From: an uncultured Paenibacillus sp.
GTDB lineage: Bacteria > Bacillota > Bacilli > Paenibacillales > Paenibacillaceae
Length of the DNA stretch: 64,000 bases
Assembly (NCBI GenBank): GCA_937895345.1
Contig: CALAWP010000054.1
Coordinates: 31,993-95,992, forward strand
Reading direction: 5' to 3'
Of the stretch, positions 16,750-25,065 are shown piece by piece; positions within the stretch are counted from its first letter, which is position 1; the number at the start of each line of letters is the position of its first letter. The notes beneath the pieces were generated by a model, which saw nothing but the letters and a program-made list of their open reading frames with translations, was not told the origin of the DNA and searched no databases. A program made the position numbers and the translations under genes.

Positions 16750-18429
16750 TCACCAAGTTACCCAAGGGCGCGATCCCGGATTCGAGCTGTTCAGCATATC
16801 GATCAACGGTACGGTGTAAGCGAACAATATGAGGAATACGACAAGCCCGATCCACAATCCCCATCGCTCGAACAGTTTCGGCGTCGCTTCAGCCTTCTCG
16901 GCCGTTTCGCCGATCGGATATTCGGTATAGCCTTTCGGAGACCGCATCAGCTCGAACAGCATATAGACGAGCAGCAGCACCCCGGCGAACAATATCGTGC
17001 CTCCGATCGCCATCGCGACATGATACGGGATCCAGCCCAACGCATCGGGATGATCCTGGTATGTCGTATAGGTGGTTCTGCGAGGGGAGCCGAACAAGCC
17101 GACCGTATGCATCGAGCCCGACATAAATAACATGCCGACCAGCCAAATAATCGTTTGCGCAATGCCCAGCTTGTGCAGCCTTGGCGTCAAGGTCCGGTTC
17201 ATGACGGCCGGAATGAGCCAGTACGCGATGCCAAAGAAGGTTAAGGCGACGCTGGTCGCCACCGTCAGATGAAAATGTCCCGTCACCCATAGCGTATTGT
17301 GCACGACGGCGTTCATTTGGTTGCTGGCGTTGATGATCCCGCCGGCACCGGCCGGGATAAAGACGAGCATGCCCATAAACGGGGCAAAAAAACGAACGTC
17401 GCCCCAAGGCATTTTGGAGACCCAGCCGAACAGCCCTTTCGCTCCCTTGGCCCGTCCGGCAAGCTCAAACGTCGCAAACAAGGAAAACGCGGTCATCAGC
17501 GACGGAATGACGACCATAAACGTCAGCACGACCTGAATGTATTTCCAGACGGGCGAGATGCCCGGCTCCATCAGCTGGTGATGGAATCCGACCGGAATTG
17601 AAAATAGAAGCAGCAGGATAAAAGAAAGTCGGGCAAGTGCGTCGCTGAATATTTTGCCCCCGATCACCTTCGGAATGACGACGTACCAGCACATATAGGC
17701 AGGCAGCAGCCAAAAGTATACGAGAGGATGGCCAAAATACCAGAACAGCGTGCGGCTGACCATCACGTCGATCCTCTCAACCCAGCCGAACGACCACGGA
17801 ATGAACTGGACGAGCACCGTCGCCGCTACGCCGAGCGTCGCAATGAGCCACAGCAGCATCGTCACGACCGACATAAAGGCGAGCAGCGGCGACAGCTTGC
17901 CGCGATTGGACGCCTTCCACCAGCGGTACTGGAGAAAGATGCCGATGCCGCTCAGCCAGCTGCCGACGACGACGAGCGCCAGCGCGATATAGAAATACGG
18001 CGAAGCCTTCATCGGCGCATAAAACGTGTAAAGCACCGTCGCCTGATTGAGCAAAATAACGACCGTGGCGATCGCCGTGCCCGCCGACATCATCAGGAAG
18101 CCGATCCAGCCCAGCCGCCTTGCGCCGGGTAGCAGCCGGCCGCCAAGCGTCTTGGATACGCCGGAAAACAGAAATCCGACGATAAAAAAAGTCGTAAATA
18201 CGAGCGCCATCAATACGCCGTGCGCGGTCAGCAGCTGATAATAGCCGATTCCCGCCGGCAGCTCGATCATGCCGCCGCGCACGAGCCCTTGCAGCAGCCC
18301 GGCGACGGCGCCCAGCAGCAAGGCCGCAAACGACACCGCGAGATGGGCCATCACGAGCCCGGCGTCCCGCCGGTCGAACGGCTGCACGGAATCCGCGCCT
18401 TGAACCGATTGCAGTTGAGACATCCGCAT
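16750..18429 (-). CDS. cbaA: ba3-type cytochrome c oxidase subunit I
   Basis: Catalytic haem-copper subunit of a B-family terminal oxidase (559 residues, about 13 membrane helices). Visible ligands are low-spin haem His70 (LLTAHGVLM) with His387, CuB His234 cross-linkable to Tyr238 (YFGHPLVYFW), CuB His283/His284 (GFHHQ), and high-spin haem His385 (VTGHFHLTV). The YFGHPLVYFW form and the lack of the A-family helix-VI Glu motif mark it as B-type (ba3/bo3). It reduces oxygen with electrons from subunit II's CuA site. It is the last gene of the IIa-II-I cluster, 8 bases after subunit II. Confidence 0.92.
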   Translation of the reverse strand: MRMSQLQSVQGADSVQPFDRRDAGLVMAHLAVSFAALLLGAVAGLLQGLVRGGMIELPAGIGYYQLLTAHGVLMALVFTTFFIVGFLFSGVSKTLGGRLLPGARRLGWIGFLMMSAGTAIATVVILLNQATVLYTFYAPMKASPYFYIALALVVVGSWLSGIGIFLQYRWWKASNRGKLSPLLAFMSVVTMLLWLIATLGVAATVLVQFIPWSFGWVERIDVMVSRTLFWYFGHPLVYFWLLPAYMCWYVVIPKVIGGKIFSDALARLSFILLLLFSIPVGFHHQLMEPGISPVWKYIQVVLTFMVVIPSLMTAFSLFATFELAGRAKGAKGLFGWVSKMPWGDVRFFAPFMGMLVFIPAGAGGIINASNQMNAVVHNTLWVTGHFHLTVATSVALTFFGIAYWLIPAVMNRTLTPRLHKLGIAQTIIWLVGMLFMSGSMHTVGLFGSPRRTTYTTYQDHPDALGWIPYHVAMAIGGTILFAGVLLLVYMLFELMRSPKGYTEYPIGETAEKAEATPKLFERWGLWIGLVVFLILFAYTVPLIDMLNSSNPGSRPWVTW

Positions 18430-18437
18430 ACTCTCCT

Positions 18438-18908
18438 TTAGCTCACGATGATCGTCGTCGACATAAACTCATGGCCGGCACCGCAATATTCGTTGCACAG
18501 CACGAGATATTCGCCGGGCTTGTCGAACGTGTACGAGAGCTGATTGATTTCGCCCGGCATGACCATCATGTTGACGTTCGTTCCCGTAATTTGAAAGCCG
18601 TGGACGACGTCGCTGCTGGTGATATGAAAGTTGAGCTTCGCCCCCGCGGGCACTTCCAGCTTCTCCGGCTGATAGCCGAACGCGTAAGCGACCATGTGCA
18701 CGTCGTATTCGTTGTCCCCGGCCGGCACTAGGCCGGGGTTGTCGAACGGCGGCGTTTCCGCGACGCGGTCCGGGTCGATTGCATGATGATGGCTGGTCGG
18801 AGGCTGCATACCGCTGACGAACGCTCCCGCTCCGATCACCGCCAGAAACAGAATCAGCATCGCAATGCCGATCACGAGCCAAATTTTTTCCAATCGATGT
18901 ATATGCAC
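18438..18908 (-). CDS. cbaB: ba3-type cytochrome c oxidase subunit II (CuA)
   Basis: A 156-residue subunit with one N-terminal membrane helix (about 9-31) and an outward cupredoxin domain. The CuA ligands are all present: His103, Cys138 and Cys142 in LCNEYCGAGHEFM, His146 and Met149. It is shorter than A-family subunit II because it has only one helix; the small IIa subunit supplies the other. The start is GTG at 18908, with an AGGGGGT ribosome site that overlaps the end of the IIa gene. Confidence 0.93.
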   Translation of the reverse strand: MHIHRLEKIWLVIGIAMLILFLAVIGAGAFVSGMQPPTSHHHAIDPDRVAETPPFDNPGLVPAGDNEYDVHMVAYAFGYQPEKLEVPAGAKLNFHITSSDVVHGFQITGTNVNMMVMPGEINQLSYTFDKPGEYLVLCNEYCGAGHEFMSTTIIVS

Positions 18909-18912
18909 CTCA

Positions 18913-19050
18913 CTACCCCCTGGCTAGAAATAAAACGTAGACTCCGAGCCACGATCCCGCGATGATCGCGGCAAGCAGCAGCACGGAAGCGAACGTGCCT
19001 TTCAGCGGCTGCTCGCCGCCGCGGTCATGGCCGCGATTGTTGTCCGCCAC
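18913..19050 (-). CDS. Cytochrome c oxidase subunit IIa, single-helix peptide
   Basis: A 45-residue reading frame from GTG at 19050 to TAG at 18913, preceded by GGGAGGTG at a usable distance. The product is VADNNRGHDRGGEQPLKGTF followed by one helix (SVLLLAAIIAGSWLGVYVLF) and a short LARG tail. Size, single helix and position immediately before subunit II match subunit IIa of Thermus-type ba3 oxidases. It replaces the missing first helix of subunit II. Its stop lies within 5 bases of the subunit II start, suggesting coupled translation. Confidence 0.85.
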   Translation of the reverse strand: MADNNRGHDRGGEQPLKGTFASVLLLAAIIAGSWLGVYVLFLARG

Positions 19051-19071
19051 TTGCGAAGCACCTCCCGTACG

Positions 19072-19467
19072 TTACTGAACGATCAGCTTGCCGACCATAT
19101 CGCCATGCCCGCCGCCGCAAAAGATCGAGCAAATATACATAAACTCGCCGGTCTTGTCGGCAACGAAGCTGATCGTTTTGCCGCCCTTCACTTCCTTGTC
19201 GTAGCCTTCCACCTTCAAGGCGTGGTTGCCTTGCGAGTTTTTGAGCGTCAGCTTGACGGTATCGCCTTTGTTTACTTTAATTTCCGTAAGATCAAACGCA
19301 AAGTTGGTTGCATCGATCGTAAATTCCTTTACTTGTCCGCCCGAGGCGCCTCCGCCTCCGTCTGCTCCGCCGGCAGAGCCGGAGCCTCCGTTTTCGCCGC
19401 CGCCGCATGCCGTCAACGCCAGCATGGCCACAAGCGCAGCCCCCAGCCATAAAATCCATTTGTTCAT
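19072..19467 (-). CDS. Secreted cupredoxin lipoprotein with a complete CuA motif
   Basis: A 131-residue lipoprotein from the ATG at 19467, which sits 9 bases after AGGAGG. The lipobox is LALTAC with Cys21, followed by a Gly-rich linker to about residue 45 and a cupredoxin domain. The copper ligands mirror oxidase subunit II: His82, Cys113 and Cys117 in YICSIFCGGGHGDM, His121 and Met124. It is not subunit II itself, because it has a lipid anchor instead of a membrane helix and is encoded 21 bases ahead of subunit IIa. It may pass electrons to the oxidase or serve as a copper donor; both are inferences. Confidence 0.87.
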   Translation of the reverse strand: MNKWILWLGAALVAMLALTACGGGENGGSGSAGGADGGGGASGGQVKEFTIDATNFAFDLTEIKVNKGDTVKLTLKNSQGNHALKVEGYDKEVKGGKTISFVADKTGEFMYICSIFCGGGHGDMVGKLIVQ

Positions 19468-19591
19468 GTTTGGCATCCTCCTCGAAATATGTCGTTCGGC
19501 ACATCGCCTCACGTCTCCAGTGTAGGTCCGAGGGCCCCCAGGCTGCTGTGATATTTGTCACCGGAAATGTGGCGTCTTTATGTACGCGCGC

Positions 19592-19633
19592 AAAAAAAAG
19601 CTCCCGCCGCCGCCGAATGGGCAGCAGGGAGCT
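19592..19633 (-). terminator. Terminator of the AraC-type gene
   Basis: The minus-strand hairpin AGCTCCCTGCTGCC / GGCGGCGGGAGCT (with one mismatch region) is followed by eight T residues. It begins 4 bases after the stop codon of the AraC-type gene. Confidence 0.85.
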
Positions 19634-19636
19634 CGA

Positions 19637-20530
19637 TCAGAACGATGATGTGCCGGACCTGAGGCTGAGCGTTTTGCGGTACTCCCGCGGCGTGCAGCCT
19701 TCCCGCTTCCGAAAGCATGCCGTAAAATAAGCCGCTTGCAGAAAGCCGGACTCTTCCGCAATTTGCCGAATCGACAGATCGGTCTGCAGCAGCAGGCGCT
19801 TCGCCTGCTCCAGCCGGTATAGAAGCAAATATTCCATCGGCGCGCAGCCGAAATGCTGCCGCATGCAGCGGGCGACATAGACCGGGTGGAAGTTGATGGC
19901 CGCTCCCAGCTCGTCCGCCGTAATGCGGCTGCGGTAATGCTCCCGCAAATACGAAGCGGCCCGGTCGGCCGCTTCGGCGGCGGGAGACGTCGTTGACGAA
20001 CCCGAAGCGGACGCCGCCAAGCGGCGCAACACTTCCTGGAACAGCAGCTGCTGCTCCCACCTGACCTCGTTCCGGTGGCTGTCCCTTTCCATCATGACGA
20101 GCTGATGCAGCAGCGGATACAGATCCGCGGCATTGCGAAGCTTGACGAACTGCGGAATGGCCAGTTTGATGCGGGGCATGCGGTTTTCCCCGAACGGCGC
20201 GGCGACGAATTCCTCCTCCTGCAGCTCGGCGCCGTCGCATACGCTCCATGGGCCCGCCGTCTGAAAATGCAGCCAATACGTGCTCGTCAGCTCCTTGCAG
20301 CCGGCGGTCGGATAATGGTGCAGATCGGGCCGCAGCAGAAGGGCGTGGCCTTCCCGCACTTCATAGGTGCGCTCCTCTTCCCCGATATACATGCAGCCTT
20401 GCTTGACGACGATTAAATCGAACTCGCCGATGGCAACGCGCTCCGGATGTTTTCTTCCCGGTCCCGCAAGGCTGTGGCCGCTGTTGATATAGTGCGGCAG
20501 CGGCAGCGCATGGAATTGGATGATCGTCAT
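19637..20530 (-). CDS. AraC-family transcriptional regulator
   Basis: A 297-residue regulator with an N-terminal cupin-like sensing domain (FDLIVVKQGCMYIGEEERTY, about residues 35-60) and a C-terminal pair of helix-turn-helix motifs (LGAAINFHPVYVARCMRQHF and IRQIAEESGFLQAAYFTACF). I prefer the ATG at 20530 (GGGAGA 10 bases before); an in-frame ATG at 20593 would add 21 residues. It is divergent from the 20651 gene, with their promoters in a short shared region, so that gene is its probable target. Confidence 0.88.
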   Translation of the reverse strand: MTIIQFHALPLPHYINSGHSLAGPGRKHPERVAIGEFDLIVVKQGCMYIGEEERTYEVREGHALLLRPDLHHYPTAGCKELTSTYWLHFQTAGPWSVCDGAELQEEEFVAAPFGENRMPRIKLAIPQFVKLRNAADLYPLLHQLVMMERDSHRNEVRWEQQLLFQEVLRRLAASASGSSTTSPAAEAADRAASYLREHYRSRITADELGAAINFHPVYVARCMRQHFGCAPMEYLLLYRLEQAKRLLLQTDLSIRQIAEESGFLQAAYFTACFRKREGCTPREYRKTLSLRSGTSSF

Positions 20531-20615
20531 CGCTTTTCGTTCTCCCGTTCGGCCGAAAGTTGGTATTTTAATAGTTTCAGTTGCCGTTCTCATACTTTCG
20601 TCGCTTTCTACCCCC

Positions 20616-20669
20616 TATAATATACCGTAATTGCAAAGGAGGCGATAGGTTTGAATCAAAGCGCTTACA
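20616..20669 (+). promoter_or_regulatory. -10 box and cre-like site of the 20651 gene
   Basis: A perfect TATAAT lies at 20616-20621 with no recognisable -35 box at 17-18 bases, which fits activation by the divergent AraC-type protein. At 20656-20669, covering codons 2-7 of the gene, TCAAAGCGCTTACA matches cre at 13 of 14 positions. Confidence 0.55.
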
Positions 20670-22372
20670 ATCATTTTCGCTTGGCGGTTTACTGCACGGC
20701 CGGCTGCCTGAACGGAAGCATGGAGCGTCTGGAACAGGAACTCGATTTTTTCCTTAAACATCTGAAGCTGTCCAAAGTGTATATCGAAAACCATCGCGGG
20801 GATACGTCGTTAAGCCGGGAAAGACTGCTGGAGCTGAAACGCTGGTTCAACGAACGCGGCATCGAAGCGGCCGGCGGCATAACGCCGACGCTGGGCAAAG
20901 CCTACCGTCCCGGCTACGAGCGGCTGTTCGGGGGCATCTGCTACACCGATCCGGCATCCAGAGACAAGTTCAAGGAAGCCGTCGTTACGGCCGCTTCCGT
21001 TTTTGATGAAGTTATTTTTGACGATTTTTTCTTTACGAACTGCGGCTGCGACGACTGCTTGGCGCAAAAAGGAGATCGATCGTGGGAGCAATTCCGGCTG
21101 GAGCTGATGGCGGAGGTGTCGGAGGAGCTGATCGTCAAGCCGGCGAAGGCGGCCAACCCGAACGTGAAGCTCGTCATTAAATACCCGAACTGGAACGAGT
21201 CCTACCAAGCTTCGGGCTACAATACGGAACGGCAGCCCCTAATCTTCGACGAGGTATACACCGGAACGGAGACCCGCGACCCGGCGATCAGCCAGCAGCA
21301 TATCCCCCGTTACGCCTCGTATTCCCTACTGCGCTGGATGGAAGAGCTGAAGCCCGGAGGCAACGGCGGCGCCTGGTTCGACAATCTCGACTGCACGTAT
21401 CTCGACTATTATTTGGAGCAGGCCGATTTGAGCGTATTCGGCAAAGCGCGCGAGCTTACGCTGTTTTGCTATTCGCTTCTGAAGGACAGCGTGCACGTGC
21501 CGGCCCTCGGCTTCCGCCTCGGCAAGCTGGATGAAGCGGCGGGCCGGCTCGGCGGGCCCGTCGGAGTGCGCGTATATGAGCCGCATCATGCAAGCGGCGA
21601 AGATCATTTATACGATTATTTGGGCATGCTCGGCATTCCGATGGAGCTGACGCCGCATTTTCCGGACGGCGGACAGCCTTTGCTCGTCACCGCCAACGCC
21701 GCCTGCGACCCCGATATTATCAGCCGGATGGACGCGCATTTGCGCGGCGGCGGCAACGTGGTCATGACGTCCGGATTTCTTGAGCGGATGTACGGCAAAG
21801 GGGCCGAACGGTTCACGACGCTGCGCCCGACCGGCAAAAAGCTCGCCGTGCAGCGATTTGCAGTCGAAACGTCCAGCTGCACGTTCGATCGGTTTTCGCA
21901 TGCCGACGGGGAACTGCTGTATCCGGTCTTTGATTACGCCACAAACGGAACCTGGCAATCCGTCGTCGCTTTGAAGGGGCACAACAATATCCCGGTGCTC
22001 ATGTACGACAACTACGGCAAAGGCAAAATCCACACGCTGATCGTGCCGGACGATTATGCCGACTTGTGGAGGCTTCCCGCCGAAGCGCTCCAGCCGATCC
22101 GCAGCGCCTTGCTCGGCGGCCTGCTGCCTTACGCCCTGGAAGGTCCTTCCCGCGCCGGCTTGTTCGCATACGACAACGACGTCCACATCGTATCCAACTT
22201 TGCCGAATTGCCGCGCAAATGGCAGCTGCGCTTGCCGCCGGGACGTTCGTTGTCCGCAGCCGGATCGACTTCTGACCGCCGCCTTCGCGCCGTCGCCAAG
22301 ACGGAAGACGGCGCGAGTCTGTACGAAATCAAGCTGGCGCCATTCAGCTTCATCCAGCTGCAGGTCGACTGA
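20651..22372 (+). CDS. TIM-barrel-like protein with a beta-galactosidase-type C-terminal half, unrecognised family
   Basis: A 573-residue cytoplasmic protein; the TTG start follows a perfect AAAGGAGG. The first 300 residues look like a TIM barrel (KVYIENHRGDT, AGGITPTLGKAY, VIFDDFFFTNCGCDDC, VKLVIKYPNW). The FDDFFFTN stretch with a CGCDDC cysteine cluster could be an active-site strand, as in glycosidases where strand-end acids act. Residues 320-420 resemble the trimerization-type flavodoxin fold of GH42-like enzymes (MLGIPMELTPHFPDGGQPLLVT, LRGGGNVVMTSGFLERMYG). No signal peptide is present. I do not recognise a named family. Control by the divergent AraC-type gene and by CcpA is inferred. 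Confidence 0.75.
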   Translation: MNQSAYNHFRLAVYCTAGCLNGSMERLEQELDFFLKHLKLSKVYIENHRGDTSLSRERLLELKRWFNERGIEAAGGITPTLGKAYRPGYERLFGGICYTDPASRDKFKEAVVTAASVFDEVIFDDFFFTNCGCDDCLAQKGDRSWEQFRLELMAEVSEELIVKPAKAANPNVKLVIKYPNWNESYQASGYNTERQPLIFDEVYTGTETRDPAISQQHIPRYASYSLLRWMEELKPGGNGGAWFDNLDCTYLDYYLEQADLSVFGKARELTLFCYSLLKDSVHVPALGFRLGKLDEAAGRLGGPVGVRVYEPHHASGEDHLYDYLGMLGIPMELTPHFPDGGQPLLVTANAACDPDIISRMDAHLRGGGNVVMTSGFLERMYGKGAERFTTLRPTGKKLAVQRFAVETSSCTFDRFSHADGELLYPVFDYATNGTWQSVVALKGHNNIPVLMYDNYGKGKIHTLIVPDDYADLWRLPAEALQPIRSALLGGLLPYALEGPSRAGLFAYDNDVHIVSNFAELPRKWQLRLPPGRSLSAAGSTSDRRLRAVAKTEDGASLYEIKLAPFSFIQLQVD

Positions 22373-22438
22373 CCGCAGTCCCGGAATAGCGACCTGAGAA
22401 AAGCGGGCGGTTTTCGTGTCCTGCGGCTGGCAGCTGCG

Positions 22439-22480
22439 CCGGCAGGCGGCACGATCCGTCCAGGGCTCGCCGCCTGCCGG
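22439..22480. other. Strong hairpin between convergent genes
   Basis: A perfect 12-bp stem (CCGGCAGGCGGC with GCCGCCTGCCGG) and an 18-base loop lie between the stop of the 20651 gene and the VanW-type gene ends. No T-tract is present on either strand, so it may block or stabilise 3' ends without being a classic terminator. Confidence 0.5.
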
Positions 22481-22500
22481 AAGCAACGGTTCGGACCGCC

Positions 22501-23395
22501 TTATCTCGGACTCTCCGTTTTGACTTCTTCCGGCAGCTTCCGCGACGCTTCGGGCACGCTGCGCGTGGAGGGCTCGATCAGCTCGGTGGAGCAAATCGTA
22601 ATATTCACGCGGCCGCTCCCCGCATACGCCCGGATCAGCACCGGATCGCTGTATGGATTTTCGAATACAAAATCGGGCCCGTACCAGCTGACCGTCGCAT
22701 CCCTTCCGGGAGGCACGTAATGGATTTTGCGGCTGTGGGAAAATCTTTCGACAATTTTAAGTCCCGCCCGGTCGGCTGCGTTGAACAGCGTAGACGACAC
22801 CTGACAAATGCCTCCGCCCACATCCTCGTTCATTTCGCCCCTTACGATGACTGGCGCTCTAAGATACCCTTTTTCTTTTGTCCGCTTGCCCAGCGCTTGA
22901 TTGAACGAAAATCGTTCTCCCGGAAACACGACGTAATTGTTGAGCGTGCGCGCCGCCAGCGCAATATTGGAGGAACGGTTGCGATTGCCGTTGTTGTAAT
23001 ACGTTACGTAGCTCCCGATCGTCTTCGCCTTAATGGCCGATAGAAGCTCGCTGTCCACGCGCGGGTAAACGGACCGCTGCCGCAATTCAATCGCTGCCAA
23101 AAAACTGCCTTTGAAAATCGTTTCTGTCCAGCACGTTTCCCGGCTTTTCCGGAACGATCCCTCCCGCCCCGTTCAACGCCGCGTTAACCGGCGGAAGATC
23201 CGTCCGCTTGGCGATGCCGTCCATCAGCGCATTCAGCTTGTTATCGTCCACCATCGGCACGCCGGGCAGCGGATATATGTAATCGCCGGTTTGCACTTCC
23301 ATGACAACTTCGCCCCGATGCTCGATCCGCACCGAACCGCCTCCGTTCGGCTGCTGCAAAACAAGCCATGCGGCTAGCAGCCAATTCCAAAGCAT
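22501..23395 (-). pseudogene. VanW-family protein split by a one-base frameshift
   Basis: Two overlapping reading frames make one protein. The first (ATG 23395 to a stop near 23087) has an N-terminal hydrophobic helix (MLWNWLLAAWLVLQQ) and a short beta domain. The second (23100-22501) has the VanW domain: NNYVVFPGERFSFNQALGKR, EDVGGGICQVSSTLFNAADR and FSHSRKIHYVPPGRDATVSW. At a run of six T residues on the minus strand (plus-strand A6, 23099-23104) removing one base gives a continuous ...DFQRQFLAAIEL... reading. The family is linked to cell-wall and glycopeptide contexts but its activity is unknown. Real inactivation, slippage and assembly error are all possible. Confidence 0.8.
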
Positions 23396-23733
23396 ACGCT
23401 CAGCCCCTTGACTTCGAAGTTAACTGAGTTAGTATGCGACGGACGAAATTTTCCATTCATGTCCGCTCCCGTGAACGTCCCGCAGCCTAATCTTGAATGC
23501 GGCTTTCTAACCGCTCAGCGACGGAGACGACGCGGCGAGGCTGGCTGCACGGCGCTGTCGGCGATCAAGCGAACTGGCATTTTTAAGCGTTGGCCGAGGG
23601 TAGCGATACAGTTAACTAGCGGAATTAAAGAGGCCGGCGAGGATAGCGATCCAGCGAACTAGCGGTTCACGCGGTGAATTGTCGAACTTGGGCGATAAAA
23701 CGTTAAGCTGCAGTGCGGTCATTTCCAATTGCT
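23396..23733. other. Non-coding stretch with imperfect direct repeats
   Basis: No convincing gene is seen. Two copies of GAGGRTAGCGATMCAGYKAAC lie at 23596 and 23639 (43 bases apart), each followed by TAGCGG. A plus-strand frame of 84 codons at 23408-23662 crosses them and has no ribosome site or domain. Confidence 0.5.
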
Positions 23734-23908
23734 TGAACGTAATTTCGTCTAAATCAACACTGCAGCAGGGCCAAAGCTATGCTTATGAACGATAAATCGT
23801 TCATAACAACGCTCCAGTATGGCCAAGTCCATAAATTTGAACGATTTATCATTCAAATCTACTGTTGCAGCACGGGCAAAGCCATTCTTTTGAACGAAAA
23901 ATCGTCCA
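23734..23908. repeat. Second 52-bp palindrome array, inverted relative to the first
   Basis: Copies of the TGAACGAT-WWATCGTTCA palindrome lie at 23734-23751 (degenerate), 23786-23803 (exact core), 23838-23855 (one change) and 23891-23908 (degenerate right arm). Distances are 52, 52 and 53. The spacers read in reverse complement (for example GCCCGTGCTGCAACAG) match the spacers of the 16253-16476 array (AACCGTGCTGCAGCTT), so the two arrays are the same repeat in opposite orientation. From 23909 to 24346 no further feature is recognised. Confidence 0.9.
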
Positions 23909-24346
23909 CGTCAGCGCTGTTGAGTGACTAAACCCAAACGAGTAACGTTTTAAGCTGAATGGTTGAGGTAAGAACGGTTGCAGCGGCATATTGAAGATTC
24001 GTCAGCGAGGGAGTATCGTTTTGTACTGGATGATTGTAGGGTTACGGGGGTGCGGGGAGGGCGTATTGACTATTGTGATCCTGCGGCGATTAGCTCTGTG
24101 AAGGTCCGGCTATGAGAGAGCTGCGTTCGTGCGGAAAAAACGCGTTCGAGCAAATAGCGCGGGCAAGGGTGAACTCGCATAAGCTTGAAAGCCCGTTTAG
24201 CGACTCGCGCCCGTTGATCGAACAGCCCTGCTTGGCGAGGGCGCCCGACGAAAGACTGAATGAAGCTGCGCACTCATTCGAGCGAGCGCTCTGAGGAGCG
24301 GAAGGCCCGTGAGAGACTGCAAGAAGACTCCCCGAGCCTGAGCCGA

Positions 24347-24709
24347 TCATAGCGCCAGCGCCTTCTTGACGGCGGCCAGCACTCGATCCTCGCTTAACGG
24401 CTTGATGACGAAGTCGACGGCTCCCGCGGCGATGGCGTCGATGACCATTGTTTTCTGGCCCATCGCGGAACAAACGATGATGCGGGCGCCGCTGTCCTGG
24501 CCGGTAATGAGCCGCGTCGCCTCGATGCCGTCCATTTCCGGCATCGTAATGTCCATCGTCACCAGATCGGGCTTGTGCATCTCGTACATCCGGACCGCTT
24601 CCTTTCCGTTGCCCGCTTCGCCCGCAATTTCGTAGCCGTTCGACTGCAGAATGCTTTTCATCATCATCCGCATAAATGCCGCATCGTCAACTACCAATAT
24701 ACGCTTCAC
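24347..24709 (-). CDS. Stand-alone CheY-type response regulator
   Basis: A single receiver domain of 120 residues: KRILVVDDAAFMRMMMKSIL at the start, the phosphorylated Asp in PDLVTMDITMPEMDG, the conserved Thr/Ser position in RIIVCSAMGQK, and the Lys in DFVIKPL. There is no output domain. The GTG at 24709 gives the exact CheY length; earlier in-frame codons would add 14 non-conserved residues. No chemotaxis gene is nearby, so its partner kinase is unknown. Confidence 0.88.
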   Translation of the reverse strand: MKRILVVDDAAFMRMMMKSILQSNGYEIAGEAGNGKEAVRMYEMHKPDLVTMDITMPEMDGIEATRLITGQDSGARIIVCSAMGQKTMVIDAIAAGAVDFVIKPLSEDRVLAAVKKALAL

Positions 24710-24805
24710 CTGTGCACAGCCTTTCTTGTATGCTGGGCAACAGTATACCAACCGACTCTAAACAAATTCTGAAACTTTGTCCAAAGCTTGGTGCGTCCAC
24801 TATGC

Positions 24806-24924
24806 GTGACAGTACGGCCCTGCGCTTGCCACACCGTGACGGTACGGCCCTGCACTTGCCACACGTGACAGTACGTCCCCTGCGCTTGCCACACGTGACG
24901 GTACGGCCTCTGCGCCTTGCCACA
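24806..24924. repeat. Four-copy tandem repeat, about 30-bp period
   Basis: The unit GTGACGGTACGGCCCTGCGC followed by TTGCCACAC occurs at 24806, 24836, 24865 and 24895, with small changes between copies. It is non-coding and lies between the CheY-type gene start and the solute-binding protein terminator. The remainder of 24710-25065 shows nothing else. Confidence 0.9.
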
Positions 24925-24998
24925 GTCGCACCCCCTTGGGAAGAGGGTTCTGCTCAAGCCTGTCCATGCGCATGACATCCCTTCGCCGCACATGGAAC

Positions 24999-25029
24999 CC
25001 GAAGAAGCGCGCTCCCGAGAAGCGCGCTT
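24999..25029 (-). terminator. Probable terminator after the solute-binding protein gene
   Basis: The 8-bp stem AAGCGCGC (25005-25012) / GCGCGCTT (25022-25029) is followed on the minus strand by a short TTCTTC tract. It lies 36 bases after the stop at 25066. Confidence 0.55.
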
Positions 25030-25065
25030 CGAGTTCCGACGCGTCCGCCTGACGTCTCCCGGACG

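Noticed and set aside
16391..16819. A 142-codon plus-strand frame over the palindrome array
   Set aside because: It begins in the repeat array, crosses a terminator and repeats, and shows no domain.
23408..23662. An 84-codon plus-strand frame in the gap before the CheY-type gene
   Set aside because: It spans imperfect repeats, lacks a ribosome site, and has a composition typical of a chance frame.
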